Shown one piece after another: positions 25,991-34,372 of a stretch of DNA of 64,000 nt. The stretch spans positions 124,001 to 188,000 of the forward strand of contig NZ_JAMBOM010000001.1 of assembly GCF_023715615.1 (NCBI RefSeq). The letters run 5' to 3'. The position numbers were made by a program, and so were the translations under genes. Source of the stretch: Sporosarcina aquimarina. Its GTDB lineage: Bacteria; Bacillota; Bacilli; Bacillales_A; Planococcaceae. The number at the start of each line of letters is the position of its first letter. The stretch's first letter is position 1. The notes below the pieces were generated by a model. It did not search any database, was not told the origin of the DNA, and saw only the letters and a program-made list of their open reading frames with translations.

Positions 25991-26098
25991 GAGGTTGCAG
26001 CTGAGAGATCGCTGCTAATACCCTCATTCGTCAACAGTGATTGGGCTAATCCTCAAAAAGATTGGGTGCACTGTAACGATGCTGATTCCTTTAGTATA
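25991..26098 (-). promoter_or_regulatory. promoter and possibly structured leader of the dipeptidase gene
   Basis: On the minus strand a TATACT box (26098-26093) is followed by about 100 nt before the gene. Two hairpins can form: ACAGTG/CACTGT (26034-26039 with 26069-26074, plus-strand coordinates) and a nested GAGG...GCAGC/GCTGC...CCTC (25991-26025). No T-run follows, and it matches no riboswitch class I know. Confidence 0.4.
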
Positions 26099-26290
26099 GC
26101 AGAAAGGGAGTGAATTCGAAAAAAGGAGACTTCTGAATCCTTTTCTTTCTGGTACTTATGCTATACTATTCCAACAGCTATAAAATCGAATTCAAATTGT
26201 AGCCGTCTTAGGTTTGCAACCTCAACCCTTAGATATACGTCTATATATGCAAATCGAAACGAACCAGGAATTTTTCGGGAGGAATCGCTC

Positions 26291-27541
26291 TTGTTCATCG
26301 CACTTGCTTTCTTTTTGGTGATGTCATTTTTCTTATCAGGAAGTGAAACTGCACTTACTGCCGCTAATCGGATGAAAATTCAAATGCGCGCAGAGCAAGG
26401 AGACCCAAAGGCAATTCGGCTCCGCGCCCTCGTTTCGAAACCAGATCGAATGATTACAGCAATCTTAATAGGGAACAACGTCGCAAACATCATGATGCCG
26501 ACGATTGTGACAATGATCGCTTATGACAAGGGATTAAATGTTGGTCTCATGACAGGAGTGTTAACCGTAGTCCTCATCATTTTTGGGGAAGTGTTGCCTA
26601 AGACAATCGCTGCAACATTTGCAGATAAGTTGGCATACACTGTCGCACCTGTCATACGCGTGATTGTTAAATTACTAACACCGCTTACGTATTTATTAGC
26701 TCTCTTTACGAACCTGTTCATCCGCATCTTGTCAAAAGGTGCTGTGACGGAAGCGACATTGACTAAAGAGGATCTACGCTCGATGGTCGATCTTGCCTCA
26801 ACTGAAGGAACGTTTCAACAAGATGAATCGTTGCGGTTAAAAGGAGTTCTCGACTTTCCGGAAAAAGACGTATCAGACGTCATGGGAACCCACCGGACAG
26901 ACGTCGTTGCCTTACCACTCGATTCAAGCTATGAAGACGTTCGCAGTACAGTTCTTGAGTATTTCTATACAAGGTATCCAATTTATGAAGAAAGTATCGA
27001 TAAGATAATCGGTGTGTTCTATTCCAAACGGTTGATTGAATGGTCGATCACACCCGAAGAACCGTTTGAAGATATGATTGACCATGATCCCTTGTTTGTC
27101 GTCCAGACTGCGAGTGTCGAGAAAGTGTTTAAAATGATGCTGGCGCACAAGAAGCATATGGCGATCGTGTTGGATGAGTATGGAGGAACGCTTGGTATTG
27201 TAACTCATGAAGACATTATTGAAGAAATGATCGGGCAAGAAATTGAAGATGAAACCGATGAAGCAGAAGACGCATTGGTCTATGAACATACAGAGGATAC
27301 ACTCGTTTGTCAGGGGCGTCTTGAAATCGAAGAGGCGGTGAGCTTACTTGGAATCGACTTGCCGACTGAAAACGAAACAATCGGTGGATTCGCTTTCCAG
27401 GAGCTCGATCACGTGCCAGACACTGGAGAACGATTCACTTATGGACCTTTGTTGTTTGAAATCGAAGAAATGGACCGCAATCGAATTGTACGTCTACGAA
27501 TCACTCGCCGTCCGGAAGAACTAATTGATGACGAATCCTAA
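26291..27541 (+). CDS. CNNM/CorC-type membrane protein (DUF21 plus CBS pair)
   Basis: 416 aa from a TTG behind GGGAGG. The N-terminal DUF21 domain has a first helix ending in FFLSGSETALTAANR, an ILIGNNVANI helix and FGEVLPKTI, followed by two CBS domains (~190-310) and a C-terminal CorC_HlyC domain (IGGFAFQELDHVPDTGERF). The family handles magnesium or other divalent cations; bacterial homologues include B. subtilis YhdP and YhdT. The exact ion and direction cannot be told here. No M-box riboswitch was recognised in the 190 bp upstream. Confidence 0.88.
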   Translation: MFIALAFFLVMSFFLSGSETALTAANRMKIQMRAEQGDPKAIRLRALVSKPDRMITAILIGNNVANIMMPTIVTMIAYDKGLNVGLMTGVLTVVLIIFGEVLPKTIAATFADKLAYTVAPVIRVIVKLLTPLTYLLALFTNLFIRILSKGAVTEATLTKEDLRSMVDLASTEGTFQQDESLRLKGVLDFPEKDVSDVMGTHRTDVVALPLDSSYEDVRSTVLEYFYTRYPIYEESIDKIIGVFYSKRLIEWSITPEEPFEDMIDHDPLFVVQTASVEKVFKMMLAHKKHMAIVLDEYGGTLGIVTHEDIIEEMIGQEIEDETDEAEDALVYEHTEDTLVCQGRLEIEEAVSLLGIDLPTENETIGGFAFQELDHVPDTGERFTYGPLLFEIEEMDRNRIVRLRITRRPEELIDDES

Positions 27542-27600
27542 TATACAGCAACCTTACACGTTTGTAAGGTAACTGAAAGAAACTCCGATAGTTCAGCAGA

Positions 27601-27642
27601 GTGTTCTAGTGCATACTTAACGTAACAGCTAGAACACGGAGG
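27601..27642 (+). promoter_or_regulatory. 9-bp dyad abutting the ribosome binding site of the sigma factor gene
   Basis: GTGTTCTAG (27601-27609) and CTAGAACAC (27629-27637) are perfect inverted copies 19 nt apart, and the second arm touches the GGAGG site (27638-27642). Either an operator or a leader hairpin that could limit translation of the ECF sigma factor. Confidence 0.45.
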
Positions 27643-27651
27643 CGTTATCGA

Positions 27652-28197
27652 ATGAAACCAACACTTAATGAACTACATGATGAATATGGCAGATACTTAT
27701 ATCACTTATGTTTAAAATTAACACGAAATAAAGAAGAGGCTGAAGACCTCATGCAAGATGTGTGGGTTAAAGTAGTCCGCACAAGCGATCGTATGGAAGG
27801 CGTAGATCGTATGAAAGCTTGGCTGACAACGATTTGCATGAATACGTTCAGAGATCGTTATCGTAAAGACGTCCGTCGTAGTAAGTATGTCATGAACCAG
27901 CCGGATACTTTGGACATTCCCTTGCTCGATTTAGTGCCAAGTGGCAGTCCACTACCAGGTGAAATTGTTGAGAAACAAGATCTCCGCGCTGCGGTTCGAA
28001 GTAAGATTAATGAACTCGATGGGATTTATAAAACAACGATTGAGTATTTTTATGTCAATCAATACTCACTCATTGAAATTGCAGAAATGATGCAAGTATC
28101 TATAGGTACAGTAAAATCACGTTTATTCCGTGCAAAAAAATATTTAAAAGAACTATTAACACAAGATCAGTCTGTCAACGAACTTGTAATAGCGTAA
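27652..28197 (+). CDS. ECF-type RNA polymerase sigma factor
   Basis: 181 aa. Region 2 is typical (YLYHLCLKLTRNKEEAEDLMQ, then DVWVKV and MKAWLTTICMNTFRDRYRKD), as is region 4 (YFYVNQYSLIEIAEMMQVSI then GTVKSRLFRAKKYL). The region 2-4 linker is short, as in ECF sigma factors. Unusually, no anti-sigma gene follows: the next gene is a PLD-family protein after a terminator. Control may depend on a distant anti-sigma factor, on transcription, or on the dyad at its ribosome binding site. Confidence 0.9.
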   Translation: MKPTLNELHDEYGRYLYHLCLKLTRNKEEAEDLMQDVWVKVVRTSDRMEGVDRMKAWLTTICMNTFRDRYRKDVRRSKYVMNQPDTLDIPLLDLVPSGSPLPGEIVEKQDLRAAVRSKINELDGIYKTTIEYFYVNQYSLIEIAEMMQVSIGTVKSRLFRAKKYLKELLTQDQSVNELVIA

Positions 28198-28211
28198 TAC
28201 TATCTATTTTG

Positions 28212-28241
28212 GACTTCTCCTACTACAGGGGAAGTCTTTTT
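28212..28241 (+). terminator. terminator of the sigma factor gene
   Basis: GACTTCTCC pairs with GGGGAAGTC followed by TTTTT, 14 bp after the stop. Confidence 0.85.
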
Positions 28242-28314
28242 ATATGGGTGCGAAGTTTGTGAGATGCATAGATAGGGAATGTTTCAGTGATGGATTTGAA
28301 GTGGAGGTTAAGTC

Positions 28315-29790
28315 ATGGGGAAGAAAGAAAATAAACGGAAGAGATTTACAAAAAAGCAGAAACATATTATGTGGCTGGCGTTAGCAATCTTTTTTCTTAT
28401 TTATATTGCTGTCATTTTATATCATACATACAAGCCTTTGCCAAAAGGCGTCAATTACAAAGGAGACGTCCATTGGACTGATGATGTAGAGATTTTCACT
28501 GATTTATCCTATTCCAAGACGAGGAAGAAAGAAGATTTAAAGCACGATTTGAATATTTTTGATGAAGTCTATTCGATGATTGATGAAGCAGATGAATTCA
28601 TCGTGCTGGACTTCTTTTTAATGGATCATTATTCAGATGAAAAGTTAGACTTCCCAAAGATTGCGGAGACGATCACAAAGAAATTGGTCGAGAAGAAAAA
28701 AGCCAATCCCGATATGCCGATTGTATTCATTACCGATCCGATTAATAAAGGATATGGCTCCTATGAATCGAAATGGTTTGGTAAGTTAAAAGACTCAGGT
28801 GTGGAAGTCGTGTATACCAATTTGGAGCCATTACGCGATTCAATGCCACTCTACTCTGGGTTGTATCGGACGTTGTTTCGCTGGGGGGACATAGGTGGAA
28901 AAGGATGGATTCCGAATGCAATGGCTTCTGAAGCGCCAAAGTTCCGATTAGCATCTTACGTGGAACTTTTGAATGTGAAGTCGAATCACCGTAAAGTAAT
29001 TGCAACGGAAAAAGCCGGGCTTGTAACGTCTTCCAATCCACATGATGCAAGTGGTTTCCATGGAAATGTTGCACTCAAAGTATCCGGACCAATTATTAAT
29101 GATTTATTGGAAGCCGAAGAAGCGGTACTGAACTATTCAACGGGACAAACAGGACAAACATTGCCTCGTATTGAAGCAGAAGAGCCGGAAGATGGGGAAT
29201 ACGCTGTCCAATATGTCACTGAGAAGAAGATAAAAGATGTGTTGATGGATGAACTAACTGCTACTCAACAAGGCGATCGAATTAGGATGGGGATGTTTTT
29301 TATTGCCGAACCGGATGTTGTGAAAGAAGTGACAGAGGCTGCGAAACGCGGTGTAGAAGTGAAACTCATCTTAGATCCAAATCAAAACTCTTTTGGTAAT
29401 CAGAAGTCAGGTCTTCCCAATCGACCTGTCGTACAAAAGCTCGTCGAAGACAGCAATGGTGCGATTGAAGTACGCTGGTACAACACGGTTGTCGGTCAGT
29501 ACCATACAAAACTCGTCATGATCGAACGTGATGATAACATGCACATTTTAAACGGTTCCGCCAATTTAACCGAGCGAACACTCGATAACTACAATCTGGA
29601 GAACGATCTGTATGTGATCGCTCCGACGGACAGCGAACTTGTGGGTGAACTAAATGCGTATTTCGAACGTTTATGGAATAACGAAGACGCATTGTTCACA
29701 TTGGATATGGAAGAATATCAAAATACATTCACTCGTCCGCAGCGCGTAATTTATGCGCTACAAGAGTGGCTGAAATTGACATCTTATTGA
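28315..29790 (+). CDS. phospholipase D-like membrane protein (cardiolipin synthase superfamily)
   Basis: 491 aa, ATG behind GGAGG. A basic N-terminus is followed by one membrane helix (residues ~22-42). Two HKD motifs are visible: NHRKVIATEKAG...SSNPHD (~222-245) and YHTKLVMIERDD...NGSANLTERTLDN (~400-430). Each has the H-x-K-x4-D-like core and the downstream SN or SA/NL segment. This is the pattern of phosphatidyltransferases or phospholipases; the single N-terminal helix differs from classic cardiolipin synthases, which have two. The exact lipid reaction is not deducible. Confidence 0.85.
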   Translation: MGKKENKRKRFTKKQKHIMWLALAIFFLIYIAVILYHTYKPLPKGVNYKGDVHWTDDVEIFTDLSYSKTRKKEDLKHDLNIFDEVYSMIDEADEFIVLDFFLMDHYSDEKLDFPKIAETITKKLVEKKKANPDMPIVFITDPINKGYGSYESKWFGKLKDSGVEVVYTNLEPLRDSMPLYSGLYRTLFRWGDIGGKGWIPNAMASEAPKFRLASYVELLNVKSNHRKVIATEKAGLVTSSNPHDASGFHGNVALKVSGPIINDLLEAEEAVLNYSTGQTGQTLPRIEAEEPEDGEYAVQYVTEKKIKDVLMDELTATQQGDRIRMGMFFIAEPDVVKEVTEAAKRGVEVKLILDPNQNSFGNQKSGLPNRPVVQKLVEDSNGAIEVRWYNTVVGQYHTKLVMIERDDNMHILNGSANLTERTLDNYNLENDLYVIAPTDSELVGELNAYFERLWNNEDALFTLDMEEYQNTFTRPQRVIYALQEWLKLTSY

Positions 29791-29816
29791 ATGAGGAAAT
29801 CTTCAAGAAATAGTTA

Positions 29817-29851
29817 AAAATCCTCCTACCAATTTTAGGTAAGAGGATTTT
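29817..29851. terminator. terminator between the PLD gene and the SE1832-like gene
   Basis: AAAATCCTC-C-TACC pairs with GGTA-A-GAGGATTTT with A and T runs on either side, so it may serve both convergent genes. Confidence 0.8.
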
Positions 29852-29889
29852 GGGCTTAGATAAGTAGATGAGTTAGAGAGTTTTAAGAG

Positions 29890-30072
29890 TCAAAGCGCTA
29901 CAAGCATCTCATTAAGCTCTGCAAGACGGTCTTCCATTTTTGCAAGTCTTGCCTCTGCTTTTTGGACAGAGTCTCCATGACCTGTAGATTCAAGTTTTTC
30001 GATGTCTCCTTGCAAGTTTATATAGTCCATTTTAAGTTCTGCGATTTCAGATTCGATTTGTGATTTAGTCAT
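29890..30072 (-). CDS. SE1832 family small coiled-coil protein
   Basis: 60 aa with ATG behind GGGAGGAC. The protein is one long amphipathic helix (AELKMDYINLQGDIEKLEST, then AEARLAKMEDRLAELNEML) like the small SE1832-type proteins of staphylococci and Planococcaceae. No function is known. It lies 28 bp after the PseG-like gene on the same strand and may be co-transcribed. Confidence 0.7.
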   Translation of the reverse strand: MTKSQIESEIAELKMDYINLQGDIEKLESTGHGDSVQKAEARLAKMEDRLAELNEMLVAL

Positions 30073-30100
30073 GACTGTTGTCCTCCCTGTGTACTTTTCC

Positions 30101-31141
30101 TCAGTTTACCACATCAGGTAGGGGTTTGCCGGGGACTGCACGTTTCGGATGTTCGAGCAGGTAACGGATCGTTTCAAACACCGTTTCCGCTTCTTCACCA
30201 AGTGGTAAAGCGAGCTGACGATCGACGTCACGTTTACGAAGAGAGTCGTGCAGTAGTGGCTCCATGATGGCGTTCAACAGATTGGATTGCTTCACTTTGC
30301 GTCCAAGGCCCAAATGTGTGAATCCATCACGGTCGATTGGGAATCGCAATTCGGATTCAAAGGTACTTTGTGCGAGTACGATACAAGGTACTCCGAGACA
30401 GGCAACGTCGTATGGCATGTAACCCCCACCACATAGTACAATATCCGCTTCTGCCGCTAGGTCTAGAAAATCATGTGGAGCCTTTTTGACAGTTGTATTT
30501 CTACGGCTCAGTGCCATCATTTGAAGTGTACTCGCATCGTGTTCATAGGATTTACCGAGCAAAATCGTCACGTTGAGAGGGATTTGCAAATTCATCACAT
30601 GACGGAAAGAACGAAAGGTTAAGTTGCCAGGGTCATTCTCGCCGAATGCGATGAGAAGGCGAGGGGGATCACCGAACACATGCTGATCTCTTTTTGAACG
30701 CAAGTCCGCACAGCGGTCGTCAGGTATGAACGTTTGAATGCCTGTTTTGATAGGACTCGTAACATCATGTTCGGTTTCTCCATATAATGTTTGGATTACA
30801 AAATCGGCGAGCTGTCCGCCTTCTCCTAAATCATCGAAGTGTAAACTAGCAGGAACGAGTCGAGAGATCGCCTCAACTTCTTCTTTAATTGTGCTACCCG
30901 TATCTCGAACGAGTAGATCCGGTTTTAAAAAGGATAGTACTTGAAGAAGGGTACGATGATTATTGGCTTCCATCGACCGATACATAGGTGGTATATCGGG
31001 AGATGCAACTTGTGTAATGAAAACAATGGTTGCTTCTGAAGAAAGTTCTTCTGCAACTCGTAACGCTCTTCGCAAAGGATAGCCATTTTTTTCTTCTGTA
31101 GATGAAAGACAGATCGCAATGAGCTTTTTTGTTTTGTTCAT
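30101..31141 (-). CDS. PseG/SpsG-like glycosyltransferase-fold protein
   Basis: About 346 aa from the ATG at 31141, which has AAAGGATGA 11 nt upstream; in-frame GTG 31162 and ATG 31153 overlap or precede that site. The N-terminal half has a Rossmann-like start (KLIAICLSSTEEKNGYPLRR), and the C-terminal GT-B half includes ADIVLCGGGYMPYDVACLGV with the glycine-rich loop and Glu/Asp residues of GT28-like enzymes. The layout resembles PseG and the spore-coat polysaccharide protein SpsG, which act on nucleotide sugars. No other sugar-pathway genes are next to it. Confidence 0.65.
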   Translation of the reverse strand: MNKTKKLIAICLSSTEEKNGYPLRRALRVAEELSSEATIVFITQVASPDIPPMYRSMEANNHRTLLQVLSFLKPDLLVRDTGSTIKEEVEAISRLVPASLHFDDLGEGGQLADFVIQTLYGETEHDVTSPIKTGIQTFIPDDRCADLRSKRDQHVFGDPPRLLIAFGENDPGNLTFRSFRHVMNLQIPLNVTILLGKSYEHDASTLQMMALSRRNTTVKKAPHDFLDLAAEADIVLCGGGYMPYDVACLGVPCIVLAQSTFESELRFPIDRDGFTHLGLGRKVKQSNLLNAIMEPLLHDSLRKRDVDRQLALPLGEEAETVFETIRYLLEHPKRAVPGKPLPDVVN

Positions 31142-31270
31142 AATAGGAATCATCCTTTCCACACAGTCTCTTCACCTCCCAGTCTATGAAAAGGACAGTT
31201 TCATTATGATAAAGAAATTAAATTGCGGTGGAGTAGTGAAGAGCTGGTGTTGTAGCAGGGGAGGCGGTTT

Positions 31271-31560
31271 ATGAGCAAATTTCAGGTTTTATGATCAGAA
31301 ACCGAGATTTATTAGCACATTCCAATTTTTATGATCACTTTCAACGTTTTATGATCATTTTGAGAAGTGTGTTCTAGCTGGTCACGAGATAGGGGATGGG
31401 GAAGCTGGCGTTGTACCGTGGGAGGCGGTTTATGAGCAAATTTCAGGTTTTATGATCACATTTCGAGACTTATGATCAGATTTTGAGTTTTATGATCAGA
31501 AACTGAGATTTATGAGCACATTTCACTTTTTATGATCATTTTCAGGAATTTATGATCAAC
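31271..31560. repeat. family B array B1, reverse orientation, two blocks
   Basis: Cores ATGAGCA or ATGATCA (the reverse complement of TG(C/A)TCAT) occur at 31271, 31291, 31311 (ATTAGCA), 31331 and 31351, then at 31432, 31452, 31472, 31492, 31512, 31532 and 31552, each block in exact 20-bp register. The left part of each block, beginning GGAGGCGGTTTATGAGCAAA, is repeated with an offset of 161 bp, so the region arose by a segmental duplication. It lies between two divergent genes and is thus upstream of both, unlike arrays after genes. Confidence 0.85.
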
Positions 31561-31670
31561 CTCAAGGCACGTCCTCTAGTCTTCATCCGAAAACCTCAAA
31601 TAAGTTGTTTCATAGAGTGGGTGTGGTACACTAGTACGAAATTTCAACTCGATAGGAGTGGCGAAATCGA

Positions 31671-33623
31671 ATGTTCGGATCTATAGCTGCAGACCTTATG
31701 CTCGTTGTTCTGATTGGTATCCTCTCACAATGGGTTGCCTGGAGATATCGCCTTCCCGCGATCGTCGTCATGGCGATTGCAGGTCTGCTCGTTGGACCTG
31801 TATTCGGATTGATCAACCCCGAAGAAACATTGGGTGAGTTATTTAGCCCAATTATTTCGTTTGCGGTTGCGATTATTTTATTTGAAGGAAGTCTTAACCT
31901 CGACTTCCGTGAAATTAAAGGGTTCAGCAAACCGCTCACGCGCATCGTAACATTTGGGGCGTTCATTGCTTGGATCACGGGATCACTTGCAGCCCATTAT
32001 TTAGCGGGACTGTCTTGGACTGTGGCTTTCATTATTGGTGGGTTATTCATCGTCACCGGGCCGACAGTGATCTTACCGATGCTCAGACAGGCCAAACTTA
32101 AGCCTCGTCCAGCAGCACTTCTTAAATGGGAAGGCATTATCGTCGATCCTTTCGGCGCGTTGCTTGCCGTGTTTGCATTTGAATTCATCAAATTTGTCAA
32201 TGGGCAAGCTACTCTCTCAGCGCTTGGATTATTCGTTGCGGCGTCTGTTTTCGCTGTTTTCATCGGTTGGGCATCTGCTCGTATTCTTGGATATGCGTTT
32301 GAAAAAGGCGGTGTACCCGAGTTTCTCAAAGCCCCAGTGCTTTTCGCGGTCGTCTTATTTGCGTTCGTTGTTTCGGATGAACTTATGCATGAAACCGGGT
32401 TACTAGCGGTAACAGCGATGGGGATTGTGATGGCAAATATGCATTTAACTTCCATTCATGATATTCGTCAATTTAAAGAGAACATATCTGTACTACTCAT
32501 ATCAGGGATTTTTGTGATGCTCACTGCTTCGTTAAATCCCCACGTACTCATTGAAATTTTCGACTGGCATATTATTACGTATGTATTGGCGATGTTGTTC
32601 ATCGTCCGCCCGCTGTCAATTTGGGTGTCTACAGTAGGTACGGATTTATCGAACAGGGAAAAAAATCTGATTGGATGGGTCGCTCCTCGAGGAATTGTGG
32701 CGCTCACAGTGTCGGGATATTTCGCTTCAATTCTCCTTGAAAATGGCTACAAGGATGCAGAATTACTCACTGCGCTCACGTTTGCTCTCGTTCTTTCGAC
32801 AGTTGTGTTACATGGATTTACAATTGGTCCATTTGCTCGTCGATTGAACTTGACGACAACAGATGAATCAGGTGTACTGCTCGTTGGAGGTACTAAATTT
32901 GCGGCTGAGCTTGCGTATTCGATTCAAGACACAGGCAATGATGTGTTGCTGATGGACACTTCTTGGGCAGGGTTGTCTCATGCGCGTAAACTTGGTTTGT
33001 CCAGTCATGTAGGGAATATTTTGACGGAGCAAACGGAGTATACGCTCGATTTGACGCCGTATCGATATATGCTTGCCATGACAAAAGCGGATACGTACAA
33101 TGCTCACATTTGCGCGGATTTCCTGTATGATGTGGGGCGCGAGAATTTATTCCAAACGTCATTCCATGTGGGTGAAGGGGTTGAATCGTTTAACGTCACG
33201 GGTGGACGTACGTTATTCACACCTGCGTTATCAATTTATGATTTGGAAGAACGCATGAATTCCGGACACGTATTCCGCAAAACTGTACTTTCTAAACAGT
33301 ACAGTTACACACAATATTTGCGTGAGCGGGATGATCGTTCTATACTCCTATATATTTTACGGGAAGATGGGAGCGTTGAGTTTTACACGCCAACAAAAGA
33401 GTTGCAGGCAGTAGCAGGAGACACAATTGTTGCGCTCTCACACCCGACTAAACAGATTGAACGTGCTAAGGAAAGAATTGCAGAAGAAAAAGGTGAGGAA
33501 GAGGTTCACCACGAGAAAATAGAAAAGCGATTCAGCGAGGATCAGGGGAAAACAAGATCATCGATACCTGGCGAAGCACCACCTTCGATTCAAAGTGAAG
33601 TAACAAAAAATTCAACAAGCTAA
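31671..33623 (+). CDS. cation:proton antiporter with C-terminal RCK domain
   Basis: 650 aa, ATG behind GGAGTGGCG. About twelve membrane segments cover residues 5-395 with CPA-type signatures (LFEGSLNLDFREIKG, VTGPTVILPMLR, WEGIIVDPFGA). A Rossmann-like RCK_N region follows (~400-520; VLLVGGTKFAAELAYSIQDT, VLLMDTSWA), then a C-terminal tail with charged, low-complexity sequence. It matches the NhaP/CPA1-type sodium or potassium/proton antiporters gated by nucleotides. The ion is not certain. Confidence 0.88.
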   Translation: MFGSIAADLMLVVLIGILSQWVAWRYRLPAIVVMAIAGLLVGPVFGLINPEETLGELFSPIISFAVAIILFEGSLNLDFREIKGFSKPLTRIVTFGAFIAWITGSLAAHYLAGLSWTVAFIIGGLFIVTGPTVILPMLRQAKLKPRPAALLKWEGIIVDPFGALLAVFAFEFIKFVNGQATLSALGLFVAASVFAVFIGWASARILGYAFEKGGVPEFLKAPVLFAVVLFAFVVSDELMHETGLLAVTAMGIVMANMHLTSIHDIRQFKENISVLLISGIFVMLTASLNPHVLIEIFDWHIITYVLAMLFIVRPLSIWVSTVGTDLSNREKNLIGWVAPRGIVALTVSGYFASILLENGYKDAELLTALTFALVLSTVVLHGFTIGPFARRLNLTTTDESGVLLVGGTKFAAELAYSIQDTGNDVLLMDTSWAGLSHARKLGLSSHVGNILTEQTEYTLDLTPYRYMLAMTKADTYNAHICADFLYDVGRENLFQTSFHVGEGVESFNVTGGRTLFTPALSIYDLEERMNSGHVFRKTVLSKQYSYTQYLRERDDRSILLYILREDGSVEFYTPTKELQAVAGDTIVALSHPTKQIERAKERIAEEKGEEEVHHEKIEKRFSEDQGKTRSSIPGEAPPSIQSEVTKNSTS

Positions 33624-33691
33624 TTGCAAGTCAATTCCCATTCTTTCTGATAGGATGTAGAGTGAGAATATCATTAGGAGGTACGGTCATT

Positions 33692-34252
33692 TTGAAAGTT
33701 TTGTTTGTGGACGGGACCATTATCGGCAACAAAACGGGTGTCGTACTTGAAGCTGTGCAGCAATATATAGAAGAAACGGGCTGCGGTTTTGAGATAGAGA
33801 GATTGAATTTCTCTGAGTACGATCACCAGTTTGTCGATGGGCGACCTGCAGAAGAATATAACGAAGATATGAAGAAGCTGATTCGCAAGTTCGATGAGGC
33901 GGACGGCTATATTATCGCAACACCTGTATTCCAGGGATCGATTCCAGGGGTGCTAAAGAACGCATTCGATTTGCTTCATCCCCGTACAATGCGATATAAA
34001 CCGGTCTCAATTGTGGCAAATGGTGGGACGTATCAACACCATCTCGTTGTCGAAAATCAGATGAAGCCTATTCTTGATTACTTCCGATGCTTGGTGACAC
34101 CAAATTATGTGTATACGCATCGTGATCATTTTGATGAAAACAGTAAAATTATTGACGAAGATGTACACGATCGCTTGAAAGAATTAGCGCGCGTGTTCGT
34201 GAAGTATACAGAAATGGGAAAAGAACTGACCCACGGTATAATTGACGCATAA
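33692..34252 (+). CDS. NADPH-dependent FMN reductase family protein
   Basis: 186 aa from a TTG at 33692 behind AGGAGG; the longer frame from 33662 starts before this site. The flavodoxin-like fold shows the phosphate loop (FVDGTIIGNKTG) and YIIATPVFQGSIPGVLKNAF, a highly typical FMN-binding segment. Related proteins are azoreductase or FMN reductases (SsuE/YwqN-like). Sulfonate genes are absent nearby, so the role is not clear. A terminator follows. Confidence 0.87.
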   Translation: MKVLFVDGTIIGNKTGVVLEAVQQYIEETGCGFEIERLNFSEYDHQFVDGRPAEEYNEDMKKLIRKFDEADGYIIATPVFQGSIPGVLKNAFDLLHPRTMRYKPVSIVANGGTYQHHLVVENQMKPILDYFRCLVTPNYVYTHRDHFDENSKIIDEDVHDRLKELARVFVKYTEMGKELTHGIIDA

Positions 34253-34265
34253 AATAGAAGAAAGA

Positions 34266-34305
34266 ACGTCCGTCCGAGCGGAATTTCCGCGGGACGGACT
34301 TTTTT
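34266..34305 (+). terminator. terminator after the FMN reductase gene
   Basis: GTCCGTCC pairs with GGACGGAC followed by TTTTTT; an inner GCGGAA/TTCCGC arm extends the hairpin. Confidence 0.9.
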
Positions 34306-34372
34306 CATATGGTTAAAACTGAAGAAACCAACTAAATTGCGTATAATGGAGAGAACGAAAGGGGATTGAACG

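Noticed and set aside
26110-26290. M-box or other magnesium riboswitch before the CNNM/CorC-type gene
   Set aside because: The conserved M-box segments are not present; only a plausible TATACT box is seen.
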